From Flammulina velutipes (taxonomy: Eukaryota > Basidiomycota > Agaricomycetes > Agaricales > Physalacriaceae), in the NCBI GenBank assembly GCA_011800155.1, contig CM022370.1:2914001-2978000 (forward strand): a stretch of 64,000 nt of DNA, in the 5' to 3' direction. Below, in pieces: positions 31,701 to 42,435 of the stretch (positions are counted from its first letter, which is position 1; every line of letters begins with the position of its first letter). The notes beneath the pieces were generated by a model. That model worked only from the letters and a program-made list of their open reading frames with translations. It had not been told where the DNA came from and ran no database searches. The translations under genes were made by a program, and so were the position numbers.

Positions 31701-34700
31701 TGAGTGCAGCCGATGATCCATGATCCATGACTCGGTCTCAAGATAAATGTTGTAGCTGGTTTTATATGTGTTCAGCTTCGACGAAACTTTCAAGAACTTG
31801 ACAGGATTTGGCGGTGCGCGTCGATTCGCTGAGTGGTACGAGGAGAAGGGAATCTCTTGGTTGCACATGTGCTTCCTTAGTGGGGGCGAGGCAGTGTTAC
31901 TCATTGACTCTGCCGCTCATTGTAGAATTTTTTCTCTGGAAAGCCAAGTTTTCAGGTGAGCAGAGTCGGCATTGGACTTTCGACAATGTTAACAATGTAT
32001 AGGCCAGCTTTCATCGCTCTGGATCGCATTCCTCTTGCGGTCTTTGCCTCACCCGACGGGGCATGCATGTTTCTTACATATCGACAGCCTAACTCCGATG
32101 ATATCCTCGTTCATGCCTATCACTGGAGCACGTTCGGCTTCGCCCAACCTAGCGTCCATTATATGCCCGGAACACTTGGGGGACCTCTCAGCTTGACCTC
32201 CGTTGGAAAACGAAGTTTTGTTCACCTTATTGGCCTAGACCTTGAATCACATTCCCTGGTGTCCACCATCTTCCAGATTACTACGAAAGCAACGGAGTTC
32301 CAGTTTGCGGAACGAGGGGGACGAAAATCGATCGCCGACCAAGGACACGTCACAGTCAACAACTGTCTTGTTGATTGTCATGGGGAAGTTTGGACCAAGT
32401 TCCCCGTCAGCCCCCCGATCCAGCATAACATATCGGGAGACATCGCACCTCGATGTTTGATCTTTGCCAGTGTTTGTAACCATGCAGACTTTGCGGCACA
32501 TTTTTCTGCTTTGATTCAACAGTTCGAGGCGTCGACGAAGAAACCTACCAACGGGATTCTCCGTAAAATCAAAGTCCGCGCCATATCGCACCAGAAGGTT
32601 GTAACGGAGCTGCTGGAGCTCTCTGTGTCTGAGTTTCCTTTGGGAGAGTGGCTTGTCAAGCTGGTCTGCCTCATTCCCATCCATATCGCTGTCGCTAGAG
32701 ACAATCTCTTCTTGCCCATGAAGGATGGGGTACTGTCCACCGAATGGGAGAAGTCGCTTCTTGGTGCGGAAGTCAGCAACATTGTCAACTCGGTGACTTT
32801 TGGATGGTATGAATCAATCTTTCAGTCATACGCATCTCATAAGGTTAGCCTTCCTCATACTGACGATGGACGTCAACTGATATCACCGCTCTCCAGCCTG
32901 TCAAGGTCGTTTCGTCAATGGGTATGTTTATCATTAATCATATCATACCTCTATGACAATGATTCTTTCAGGAGAGCAATCGGTCGGGAAAAGCTATTGT
33001 TTGAATCATTTCGTGGACTCTTCGTTCGCGGGCAATGCCATGCGCACTACCGGTAATTTCGGAGCTTAGTACCATCATTTTTTCTGACTCGCATTCTTCA
33101 TTAGAGGGTGTTTGGCTTTCCTGCACACCGACACAAGAGGCCCTAATTGTTGCTCTGGACTTCGAAGGTACACTATTGTATTGAGTCTCGCTTGGCACCT
33201 TTTCCCACTTACTCGTCTTTTTGAAAGGTGTTCAGACTACCGAGCGGACTGCACAGGAAGATACACTTCTCGTTCTGTTTAACACGGCGATATCGAACCT
33301 GGTTTGTGATTCATGAATTTGTTAAGTCCTCAGTGTTCACTCCTAAATCCTATAGGTACTCTTTCGCAACAATTTTGCTTTGTCGCGGGATATCACGAAC
33401 CTTTTCCAATCGTTTCAATCATCGTCCACAGTACTAGATCCAGCTGCGAATCCCAGTCTATTCCAGTCGACTTTGGTGATTATCATCAAGGTAAACATCT
33501 TCACTGTATTGAACAACAGGAGACTCATTGACATAGGATGTTACTGCACAAGACACTGACGATATCGTCAAGGAGTTAGTAAATTGTGTTATTGGCTTTC
33601 TTCACGGACTAACTTTTCTGATCCAGATTTCGGTCCAAGTTTGATGTACGGGCTTCGGTGATTAGAACTCTCAACGACTCGACTGATTCACTTCCAGAGC
33701 ATTGTTGAAGCAGAACAGGGTTCCAACTTTATCTCCCGTCTTCATGCTGGACAGCTGAACATTGTGCCATGGCCAGTGATTGAGTCCCGAGATTTTTACA
33801 CGCTTTTTAGGACAATCGGAAGAGTCCTGAACCAGAAGGCTGTAACCCATGATGCTGCAGGAGAGTTCTTGCTTACATTAAAGACTATGATGGCCAAACT
33901 AAGGGTATGTGTATCACTCCGTGGCTATGCGCGCCTGACATCTTTTATAGGCTAATGATTGGGGCGCAATCTCTCGTCAGCTTCCCTTCAGTTAGATATC
34001 TTTTGCAGTGACTGATTCCGTGTATTAGAAACCCTTATCGCCCATCGTGCTCAGCGTCTTCTCGCCTTGTTACCGACCGCTTTGATGTATGGATCTACTG
34101 AACTTCCTCCTGATGATGAACCCCTCAAAGTATGTTTGCCTTCTCGATACTCACGCCCTGCGACATGCACTAAGAGTCCGACAGAACTTCGACACTGACG
34201 AACCCATTGCCGTTGACGTCAACGGCCATGTACCTCTCCACTTCTGGCTCGATCAGCCCGCAGTACCGGATTCTGAATCTATGTTGGCGGCGCTGTGTCA
34301 AACCTGGCCTGATTATAAAAACAGGAACGCTGTCAACAACGATTGGATTCATAGTCTCAATTCATATCTTCAAAACGCTGTTGACCAACGAATCAGGCTC
34401 GTCGACGCCTGGATCCGTTCTAACACAGTACGTTTCAAAGCAACTCACGAGAGCATTGCAGAATTGGGAAGGGAATTCGAGAGGCTCCAAGTCGATCTCT
34501 GGGCCAGTGTCCAACTCTGCCAGCTCAAATGCGCATTTTGTCACCTGTCTTGCATCATGAACCTCCGGCATTCACCTAACGTCCCTCACGACTGCCGAAC
34601 AACTCATGAATGCTGCGAGACTTGTGAGTACGACTCTGAAGGCTGTGGATACCCGTAAGTCAAACATTTTACTCATGGAAAGGTTCTTACACATCTCCAG

Positions 34701-37486
34701 AGCGGGACATTCTGGCTTGCATGTGTATGTTGATGGCCAAATGTGTTGGAGCGCATCACTCATGAATCATCCAGCTGTCATGTAGACGCTCACTTGTGTG
34801 GTCAGCCATGCAAACTTGAAGGAATGATTGGTTGCATGAGCGAGTGTACTCAGGTATCTCGTCGTTTGACATTCAGCAGTGACGTGTTGTTGATTTCACG
34901 GTACTTAGAACATCGAGCATGAAGGAGACCATCTATGCTCTTCAAAGAAACATCTTTGTTGTGAAGTGCGTTGTCAGTCTTTGTTAACTACATAGCTGAA
35001 TTCTGGGCAGCCTTGCGCACTTCAACATGCCGGCAATGGACGATACACCTGCAATGGGACATGCATGTATTCAAGGTTTGCCACTGATAAATTCCCGTTT
35101 TTTCGCTGCTGAACATTTTCGAGTGACGAGATGCACGATGTTCACATTTGTGATAATAGACTCTGCCCAATATCCTGCGACCTATGCAAACGGCTCTGTA
35201 ACAACACCAATCATTTACACGGCTTAGAGATCGACGCAGTTCATCTTTGCGGGTTAGTGACTGTCTTAAAGCATCACTATAGGAGATGTTAAACTTTATC
35301 TAGACAAGATCATCTCTGCACGGCGCTCTGTACAGCACCTGGTATATGTGAGATCGACGTAACCCCGCAATCAGTCAGTGCGACATTTACCGGCCGTCAC
35401 GAGACATTTGAATATACCAAGGTTTGTTTTGAACATCCGCCTATTTCTGAAGATCTGTTCTCACCGTTAGTTGTTTTTAGTATTCGCAAGGTATAGTGCA
35501 GTGCCACTATCAGTTCTATACGTTGACCTGATATTGTAGTCGCCAAACGATTGAAATGTGCCGTCATTATCCCGGCAGGCCAGACAGAGCACGCTGGGTC
35601 CCATATTCATAGCACTGCTGACAACCCTTTCCACTTCTGCAAAGAACAGTGCGTCGAGAGTCCTCATTCTCATCGTATCTCACACAAATTCTAGGTGCAA
35701 GTGGTGCGGCTATTGGTGTATTCTTCCCCTTGGTCAGTTTTATTCGCAGAAACCAAAACCAGTATTAATTAGCATACATAGGTCACCCCCAGACACTGCA
35801 CGACACAAGCCATGGCTCGATGTCGCGAACACGCTGGGCAATTGAACCCGGATCCACATTGGAAGTTAACGGACACACATATGGAACGGATGACGATGGC
35901 GCTCCCATGATGTGCAACCTTTTCTGTTCGGACATGGGACGACATGTTCACCTGGACTTTTGCCGAGCTGATGATCCTCGCCGTTGCGGTGAGCCAGATG
36001 TAGAGCACGTTACCGAAGGCATTCGCTTCAATCCGGAGCCTGAACAGGCGAAAGATTGGGTATCTCATTCGTTGTTGTGGAGACGCACAGGTGCGTTCTG
36101 ACTGTCGTTCATTTATGTGTGTTATACTCACATCCCTCCCAGGCTTTAAAGGTAGATTGACTTGCCCTGCGTGGATTTACACTTGACGCGCTCCATAGAT
36201 CCTTATCCAAAAGAAGAAAGCGACAATTTTTCCAAGTGGTATGATACTGTCATTCTGGAGCGTTTTTCGGGGAACTGATGCTGACCCGCTCTAGCGATAT
36301 GATGTGTCCTGGTATGAACTTCTTATTTGACTTGTTTCTCCTTCCAACTGATGTCGATTCCAGACCCGGAGCATGGTTTCGAGGGAGCGGAAGCTTCATA
36401 CTGCACTCTCCCTCTATTCCACGCTACTCAGACACCCCACGAGCACGTCGGCCCAGGATACATCTCCCAAGACGGACATCTATTCACTTGTGACCAACCA
36501 CTCAAACAACAAGCGTACCACATGTACGTCTCCGAAATATCTAAGGCGTCGAATTGACTCACATATGTTTTTGCAGCATATTCGTTGTTGATACGTGAGC
36601 AAAGACTTAGTCTGGCCTCAGTTTCGATCTGACCTCAGCCTTTTAGCTCCACCTCGATGCGACAGACAGACAGGCAACCGCTACGCAATACACCTGTTTC
36701 CAGAAGACTACAGCGATATGCCAACAACCGCTTAGGTGCTGTATATTCCGCGCTATACAGTTTTTGCAGGGCCCGTCAAAGTTATGGCACAGGAGAGTTT
36801 GAAGCCGTTGTCAGCTCACGAAGAGATGCATACAGTGTGGTTCTCTTCAACGGTGTAGCCACGAGAGCGATTACCAACGACTTTGATCAAGACGCCGATG
36901 GGATTGTGAACACCCTATTACACCATAGTATAGGTTTTGGCACAGACTTCACTCTGGCCTTGGACACTGCGCGGGATGTGATGCTTGAGCATTGGAGCCC
37001 GGACAGGTCTGTCTATTCGATGGATCTCTCGTCTTTCTCTGAACCGTTCTAGATCTCCCATTGTCGTTTTCTTATCTGACGGAGAAGGGAGGCTCCGAAG
37101 TGGGCAGATCCAAAATATTACCGAGGCAGCCATACAAAATGGGTCAGTCTCACTACTGCTAGGTAGTAACCCCCAGGCATCTTAAGATCATTGCAGTATT
37201 CCTCTCTCATTGCATACAGTGGCATTTGGGTCTGCGCAGAGTCGTTCAACTGTACTACGAAGCATGGCTGCCCAGGCTTTGGAGGCGCAGAATCGAGGTC
37301 GAGCAACAATTGGCGCGTCAACGTCCACGATCGACTCTTCGTTTTCTGAAGCGCTAGACACGGTATGTTCTAATCGAGTCCAATGTACCCTTGACTCATT
37401 CTATCCAATAGATTCGTCTGACGGATACTTTCCTTACCATTGCGGAATCACTGCGTAGACCAAGGGGTGCTCCGATGCACGGCTAG
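28727..37486 (+). CDS. giant multidomain protein: GBP/VLIG-like GTPase + Cys/His-rich region + vWA domain
   Basis: Forty-five exons, 6,504 nt, 2,167 residues. Exons: 28727-28778, 28826-28855, 28905-29081, 29153-29345, 29396-29548, 29597-29795, 29846-30027, 30078-30332, 30386-30444, 30500-31097, 31146-31198, 31251-31440, 31489-31699, 31756-31955, 32003-32843, 32897-32921, 32972-33052, 33105-33167, 33228-33301, 33356-33490, 33537-33574, 33627-33645, 33698-33904, 33951-33975, 34029-34129, 34185-34654, 34701-34724, 34775-34853, 34909-34965, 35011-35075, 35124-35252, 35304-35421, 35481-35490, 35540-35648, 35695-35732, 35782-36090, 36143-36151, 36199-36238, 36295-36311, 36364-36523, 36577-36594, 36647-37006, 37053-37142, 37197-37362, 37412-37486. 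Residues 1-1130 are of unknown fold. The GTPase at about 1140-1260 has GEQSVGKS, MRTTEG, DFEG and FNTAISNLVLFRN. About 1495-1860 is Cys/His-rich with repeated HxCxxxC units (HLCGQPC, HLCCEPC). The vWA domain at about 1930-2150 has a full MIDAS (DTSTS, GTDFT, LSDGE). Two micro-exons are 10 and 9 nt. Exon 24 may end at 33990 instead. Function unknown; no membrane segment or signal peptide seen. Confidence 0.85.
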
Positions 37487-37606
37487 TCTACGCAAACCTA
37501 TATCTCTGACCTTTGTATATCTACTGTAATCTGCAATACTCAACCCTTTCGCTGGTATGTCATTTCGGATGGAGGATTTCTACCAGCTACCGTCAGTCTC
37601 CCCCCT
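37487..37606. other. 3' flank of the giant gene
   Basis: Short gap before a possible small minus-strand gene; nothing seen. Confidence 0.35.
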
Positions 37607-37858
37607 TTACAGAGCATAAGCATGAATGACCCAGATATGACCGGTTCGTGATTTCAGCCTCATCTGATATCTCTTCAAATAGTCCAACGTAATCATCTCA
37701 AGCTTGAGTGCTGCTCTCCAATGATACACCCATATCCGACTCGAGATACTTACGGTCGCCTCCTTAGAGATGCAGAATATCACCACACCAACGGCGATAG
37801 GAGGAAGGATGGTCATCATCCCCACACGAATACCAACTGAACTGTGTCGTTCCCTCAT
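37607..37858 (-). CDS. possible small single-pass membrane protein
   Basis: An 83-residue ORF from an ATG. Residues 9-30 (VGIRVGMMTILPPIAVGVVIFCI) make a convincing transmembrane helix after a short basic N-terminus. A consensus donor (GTAAGT) follows KEAT, so the real protein may be spliced to a different C-terminus; an acceptor AG before ISDEAEITNRS would fit. I do not recognise it. The call rests mainly on the helix and the donor. Confidence 0.35.
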   Translation of the reverse strand: MRERHSSVGIRVGMMTILPPIAVGVVIFCISKEATVSISSRIWVYHWRAALKLEMITLDYLKRYQMRLKSRTGHIWVIHAYAL

Positions 37859-38060
37859 GGCGCGTCGTACGTGAGCTCAACACTTCCCCAGTGGGTGGGG
37901 GCAAAATACCAAGCTATCCCATGAACTACAAACGGGTGCCGATAGGGAGTCCAAATTCGAGCATGTCATGCGTAAATAGTTGTCTACATCGGATATTGCA
38001 GCGGCGCAGGACCTTTGACAAGTAGAAGAGCAGATGAAACGAAGTATGTATATGATATAT

Positions 38061-38830
38061 CTAAAAAGTGATATTGAGAAGGGTTGTAACTAGTAGCGGA
38101 GTGTACGCACATGAGTGTGGTACGAATGTTCTGTTCGTCGAATCTGAATCTGAATCCGACGTCTCCAAGTCCCTCAATCTGAATACCCCCACCGTCACCT
38201 CTTTCATCACCCGATGCACCTTCCTCTTCTCCACCTTCGCAATGACTTTTTCTGCCCTATTAAACATCCCGCCCGTCGGCGCGCCACACGCAGCACACTT
38301 GTGTGTCGTCTTAAACCGCATGAGGGCATATGCCGAGCAGAAGTGGTGTCCGCAGTGATGGTGGGTCGGGTAGTGTTTGCGGCAGATGAGGCAGGCGAAA
38401 GGGATGTATTCGTTGTCTGAATCGGAATCAGAGTCGTCACCATTAGGGTTTTCTGTGATCGAATTGCCAGCCTGCCAGGTCTACGGTGGCGTCAGTCTAT
38501 GATGTAATGAGGAAGCAAGGAAAGAGCTGACATGTCCCTCGATCGTGCAAGAACATCCACATAACCCAGTTTCTGTGAATAAATAAGTAAGATGGATGAA
38601 TGAATCATGGCTGGTAACCCACGATAGTGACCGTCCGGATCGCAAGTACATAGTCGTATTCCTCTGTGGTGCGCAGCGGATGGACCAATTGGCCGTCTCC
38701 CGTGTCCTCCTGCTCATTTCTCCCTCACTGTCACATCTTAAGCGTTTTTTTACCAGCGCTGAAGAGGCGTCGAGGCTTTTTATTGGAGGGTAGGATAACT
38801 CGGGTTATGCAGAGGTCGATCCTAGCTTAT
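38061..38830 (-). pseudogene. degraded copy of CWC24/RNF113 (CCCH + RING splicing factor)
   Basis: Read from high to low coordinates, fragments match the CWC24 order: RTVTIVGYQP, then ETGLCGCSC (the CCCH-finger region, which lacks the expected spacing and its FLHDRG segment), then YIPFACLICRK, HHCGHHFCSAYAL, MRFKTTHKCAACGAPTGGMF and AEKVIAK. The RING has Tyr where the sixth zinc ligand Cys is expected (HFCSAYAL), and the spacer after CLICRK is short. The N-terminal part needs a frame change. CWC24 is an essential spliceosome-associated factor, so an intact copy should exist elsewhere in the genome. A strongly diverged but expressed gene cannot be excluded. Confidence 0.6.
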
Positions 38831-38865
38831 CTGGATAGAAAACTCCCCGCGCCTAGTGGTAGAGG

Positions 38866-39085
38866 GATCTACCACAGTCGTCCTGCAGACACTCTCCGAA
38901 AAGCAGAGACGTTCGCCATCCTAGAGAGAACAGACTGGTATGTCGCGCAATGCGCCTTGTCCACCTCAGGAAAGACTGTAAATCTCATATGTTCTTTGTC
39001 GAAGATGCCATCGTTTTGCTGAAACCGGCTATGTGACCTTGCAACGCGTCCAAGGTTTCGTCTGTCATGGTGGCAGGATGTAAAA
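38866..39085 (-). pseudogene. fragmentary duplicate of the SETD6/Rkm4 gene
   Basis: The sequence CAGACTGGTATGTCGCGCAA, spanning the end of exon 1 and its intron in the SET-domain gene, recurs here, followed by a diverged exon 1 up to and past the start codon (GTCTGTCATGGTGG). A stretch matching exon 3 (CTACCACAGTCGTCC) lies just before it, so exon 2 and its introns are missing. The reading frame is broken: after MTDETLDA the frame differs from the parent and soon stops. Same orientation as the parent at 21083-22923. Confidence 0.85.
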
Positions 39086-39246
39086 ATGTTGATAGCCGGC
39101 CCGGCGCCGCTCTTGGATATGGGCTCCAAAACTCATTGATTTCTATATAGCGAGGTATACCGTTCTCTACTCAATTATCGTACACTGTCTCCAGTTCCAT
39201 AGCTTCTCCATCCTCTTGGTATAAAATTTGTCGTCTACGATGCCAT

Positions 39247-40206
39247 TTACTGGTTATCCCCACCAGCCTGGGCTACGTCGTTAGCGTGATCAATCACATA
39301 CCGAACCTTCTCTTCCGTGTAATTATCACCCGCATTACTCTTCATCTTCTCCAGCGCTGCCTTGAACTCTGGGGAGTCTACATTTTCAACAGACGCGACA
39401 TCAGTCCAAGTGTCAAAGTAGGCGACATCGCGTTCTTTATTGGTCCACACCGTCAGAGGCGAGATCCCAAGGAATCTATAGAGAGTTGTTAGGTTAGTTG
39501 ATGTGGAGGAAAGGCAGGACATGACATACACAAGTTTCGCGTCCTTGGCGATAGCCTCCGCCTGCTTCACGGCTGCTTCTCGGACCTGCTTCGACGCGGC
39601 TGCCAGATCCATGTTCGAGTCTTTAGCATGCCACTCATGAAGTCGAGCAAGCTCTGGTGAGCCCTCTTTAGGATAATTCTTGTGCATGTCCTTCAGGACA
39701 AGAGTGTACTCGTACTCCTTGGGAAGCGACTCCTTGTTTGGTTTATCAACACTTTCAGAGTGATATAGTTGGTCGACTTTGGGCTAGAATCGAATGAGAA
39801 GGGCCGAACGAACGAGGTGCAAGAGTTACATACATTCTTCAGGTAACCTATCCTAGTATCGGTGACCTTCTTGTCTTTTGTCGATAGAATCTGTACGATG
39901 GCGGGTTTTCCCTCCCAACCGTCAACCAGGTTATATGTCATGTAGAATTCGTCTTGTTGTAGGCTGATAGGTCCATCGAGAGTAGCGTTTTTCCCATTGA
40001 TTGTACGGATCGTTTTTGGGTCCACTTCCTTACCGTCACCGAGGCCGCTGCCGCCACCGTTGCTTTTCAGAAGGTCAGATTAATTCCTGATAATTAGATA
40101 GCGAGGATCAGACATACGAGTCTGGCTGTGGAATTGGAGCCGTCATAACCAGATAAGAGCCGAGAGAAATGGCCAACAGAGCAAACGTTCTACGAAGAGA
40201 GAACAT
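39247..40206 (-). CDS. secreted protein of unknown function
   Basis: Four exons: 40206-40118, 40062-39834, 39783-39530, 39475-39247; 266 residues. Residues 1-22 (MFSLRRTFALLAISLGSYLVM) are a typical signal peptide followed by TAPIPQPDS, where cleavage is likely. The mature part is hydrophilic and Lys/Asp/Glu-rich with no Cys pairs, few aromatic residues, one N-glycosylation site (NATL), and repeated Ala/Lys helices (LAAASKQVREAAVKQAEAIA). I recognise no domain. An extracellular or wall-associated role is an inference from the signal peptide alone. Confidence 0.65.
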
Positions 40207-40776
40207 GATTGGAGATAGCGTCAGGTGTGAGATGGGCGTGGGATTATGAGGCGAACTCTGGAGACGAGAAAGGCATTTATACTGTTAAGTAAAAGCAGTG
40301 TGTGTTCCAAAAAGCCTCGAAGACGGTCAAGAATGAAACAAATGATATCGCAGAAGGCATGGATACGCCGCCACTCGAGGTTTATATGTATCCACCACAT
40401 ACAGCGATCAATGTGTAGGATGACCGCCGGTCACTGTTCGAAAGTCGTTGGATCCAGAATGTAGCAGCTTCATTGGCAATGCCTATTACCATTAATATGG
40501 GTGACGGTTGGAGGAAGAGATGTTTAACTGTGATGTGGTGCCACGTGGAGAGCAGGTGAAGTCGAATATTCTTGATTCCGCGTCTATCTGTGCATATTGA
40601 CCCAAATCGAATACCTTGAGAATTCTGTCGCCCACTACCAAAAATAACAAGTGTTGTCAGGCTGGCAGTCAACGCCACATACAGAGGATCGGTCTCTCGG
40701 GCCGTATGCCGGTATTGCCTTTCACCTGCTACCAACACTCCGGTTTAGACGCTCTGCGCTGGTTGCCAGCGTTCTC
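40207..40776. other. divergent intergenic region
   Basis: About 570 bp between the secreted-protein gene and the CRAL-TRIO gene. No ORF with support and no clear TATA box. Confidence 0.45.
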
Positions 40777-42288
40777 ATGGATATCCAGAATCTGCTCCAA
40801 GCAAACTGCGAGCGCCTTCTGGAGCAATACCAATCCAACCTACGTGATGTTCGCGTCCTTCAGGAAACACTGGTCAACGACATCCTGCCAGATGTCGTCG
40901 ACGAACTCTCCCTAGGCCCAGAAGAAACTGACTGGGCCCGGTCTTGGTTAAATGATACATGTACGCTGTCTATGACTTGCCTGATAACTCCCTTCTGATT
41001 CGCGCACTTAGTGACAATCTTCCATCTATTTAGGGTGAATGAGGCTCGGGATGACATTGACGTTATGCGCATGCTCACGCTCACGCTCAACAGCGGAACA
41101 ACTTTACAAAGTCATTCGCTCTAGAAGCCATACGGAAGACATTAATCTGGCGCCTGGGACACGTCTGGCCGCCTGATCCTACCATTGCATGGAGGATGGC
41201 AGAAAGTGTGCGCTGTCTCCCTAATGGTGTTACGGACCCTCTAGGGAGGCCCATCATAGTTATTCGTTTCGTGCCATTCGACAAGGACTCGCTCGACTAC
41301 AAGCCAATAGTTTACCGCGCGTTCGAGCAGCTGAGAAGCCACCTCTATGATCAGTTTTCAATGTTGGACGACAAATCAGAGCCGGCTCTGCAATATGTCA
41401 TTCTTCTAGACCTGAAAGAGCTGTCCATGAAGACCATTGTGAGTCTAACGGATACTATTACATTACCAGGACCAGGACCATTGAATCTATTCTATAGAGT
41501 TTTGACCTCGTTTCGTGGGCTCTGACGGATGTCATTCCTCGCTTTCCGGGCTTGCTGTCAGCAGGTGGGTCTCAAGATCCCCTCGCGCCCGACCAAGCGC
41601 TCATCCGTTTATGCAGTCTTCATGCTAAATTATTCCTGGACACATTCTGGATTGTGGAGTATCCTGAAGTAAGTTGAATAGAATTAATGATTGGTTTGAC
41701 TGACTGACTGACTGACATTTTTCTCTCGCAGACGCGTATTGCCCGCGAGTGCCCTGTCTCGCATCGTATTCCCCACACAGCCCGATCTGCTCGAGTATTT
41801 TTCGCCTTCCTCACTTCCGCAAGGTACGCAATGAGTCAAAATGAATCGAATTTTTACCAAGTGACGTTGTAGACTACGGAGGCACGTTGGCTCCCTTGTC
41901 GGTACTGGAAGATCCCCTTCAAGGAGCGTCTGCTAGCACCCCGGAGTATCATACGCCCTTACGCATACCGTCTCCAGCCATCTCTGTACCCGATATCTTA
42001 TCCTCGTCAATCTCTCTCTCAGCAACATCCGCACTGAACCCGTTTTACGGATACCCTGCTGCTGTGTTGGGCACCTCGGCGTCGCTGCATCACGGTCGCC
42101 GTCGGAAACGCGATTTGGTGAAAACTCTATCGATATTGTTCTGGGTGAGGTGGGGTGGGGCTGTTAAGAAGGTGTTGTGGATGGGGCTCTTGGCCATTGC
42201 GGTACGGTTATGGACGCGTCGGTGGTTGTTGCGATCACAGGAGGGATGGCGTATTGTCCGGGTGTTCATGTCGTTAGTGAGCGGCTAG
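40777..42288 (+). CDS. CRAL-TRIO (Sec14-like) lipid-binding protein with C-terminal hydrophobic segment
   Basis: Seven exons: 40777-40960, 41012-41034, 41094-41438, 41498-41564, 41617-41668, 41732-41823, 41873-42288; 392 residues. Seen: CRAL-TRIO-N (LTIFHLFRRNNFTKSFALEAIRKTLIWRL) and the lipid-binding lobe (CLPNGVTDPLGRPIIVIRF... YVILLDLKELS... VFMLNYSWTHSGLWSILKRVLPASALSRIVF). After residue 270 come a Ser/Pro-rich linker, a basic patch (HHGRRRKRD) and a hydrophobic segment (VLWMGLLAIAVRLW) that may anchor it to a membrane. Such proteins exchange phosphatidylinositol or other lipids between membranes. The ligand is unknown. The 23-nt second exon is short but required for the frame. Confidence 0.88.
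41697..41716. repeat. (TGAC)5 microsatellite
   Basis: Five tandem TGAC units inside intron 5 of the CRAL-TRIO gene, partly serving as a branch-site region (CTGAC). Confidence 0.9.
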
Positions 42289-42435
42289 TAGCTCGCATGA
42301 CTGGGTTACAGTAGACCGAATAGCAAAGTAGATAGTAAACGAGAAGGGTGTTGCCAATTAGGGTCAAACAGCATTTGGCATCATCGTTTGGCTTGATGTC
42401 CGAAAGCAAAAGATGGACTGGGACTCGACTCGGAA

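Noticed and set aside
41697..41716. (TGAC)5 tract as a functional element
   Set aside because: It is a short intronic microsatellite that probably only overlaps the branch site, so it was listed as a repeat and not as a finding.
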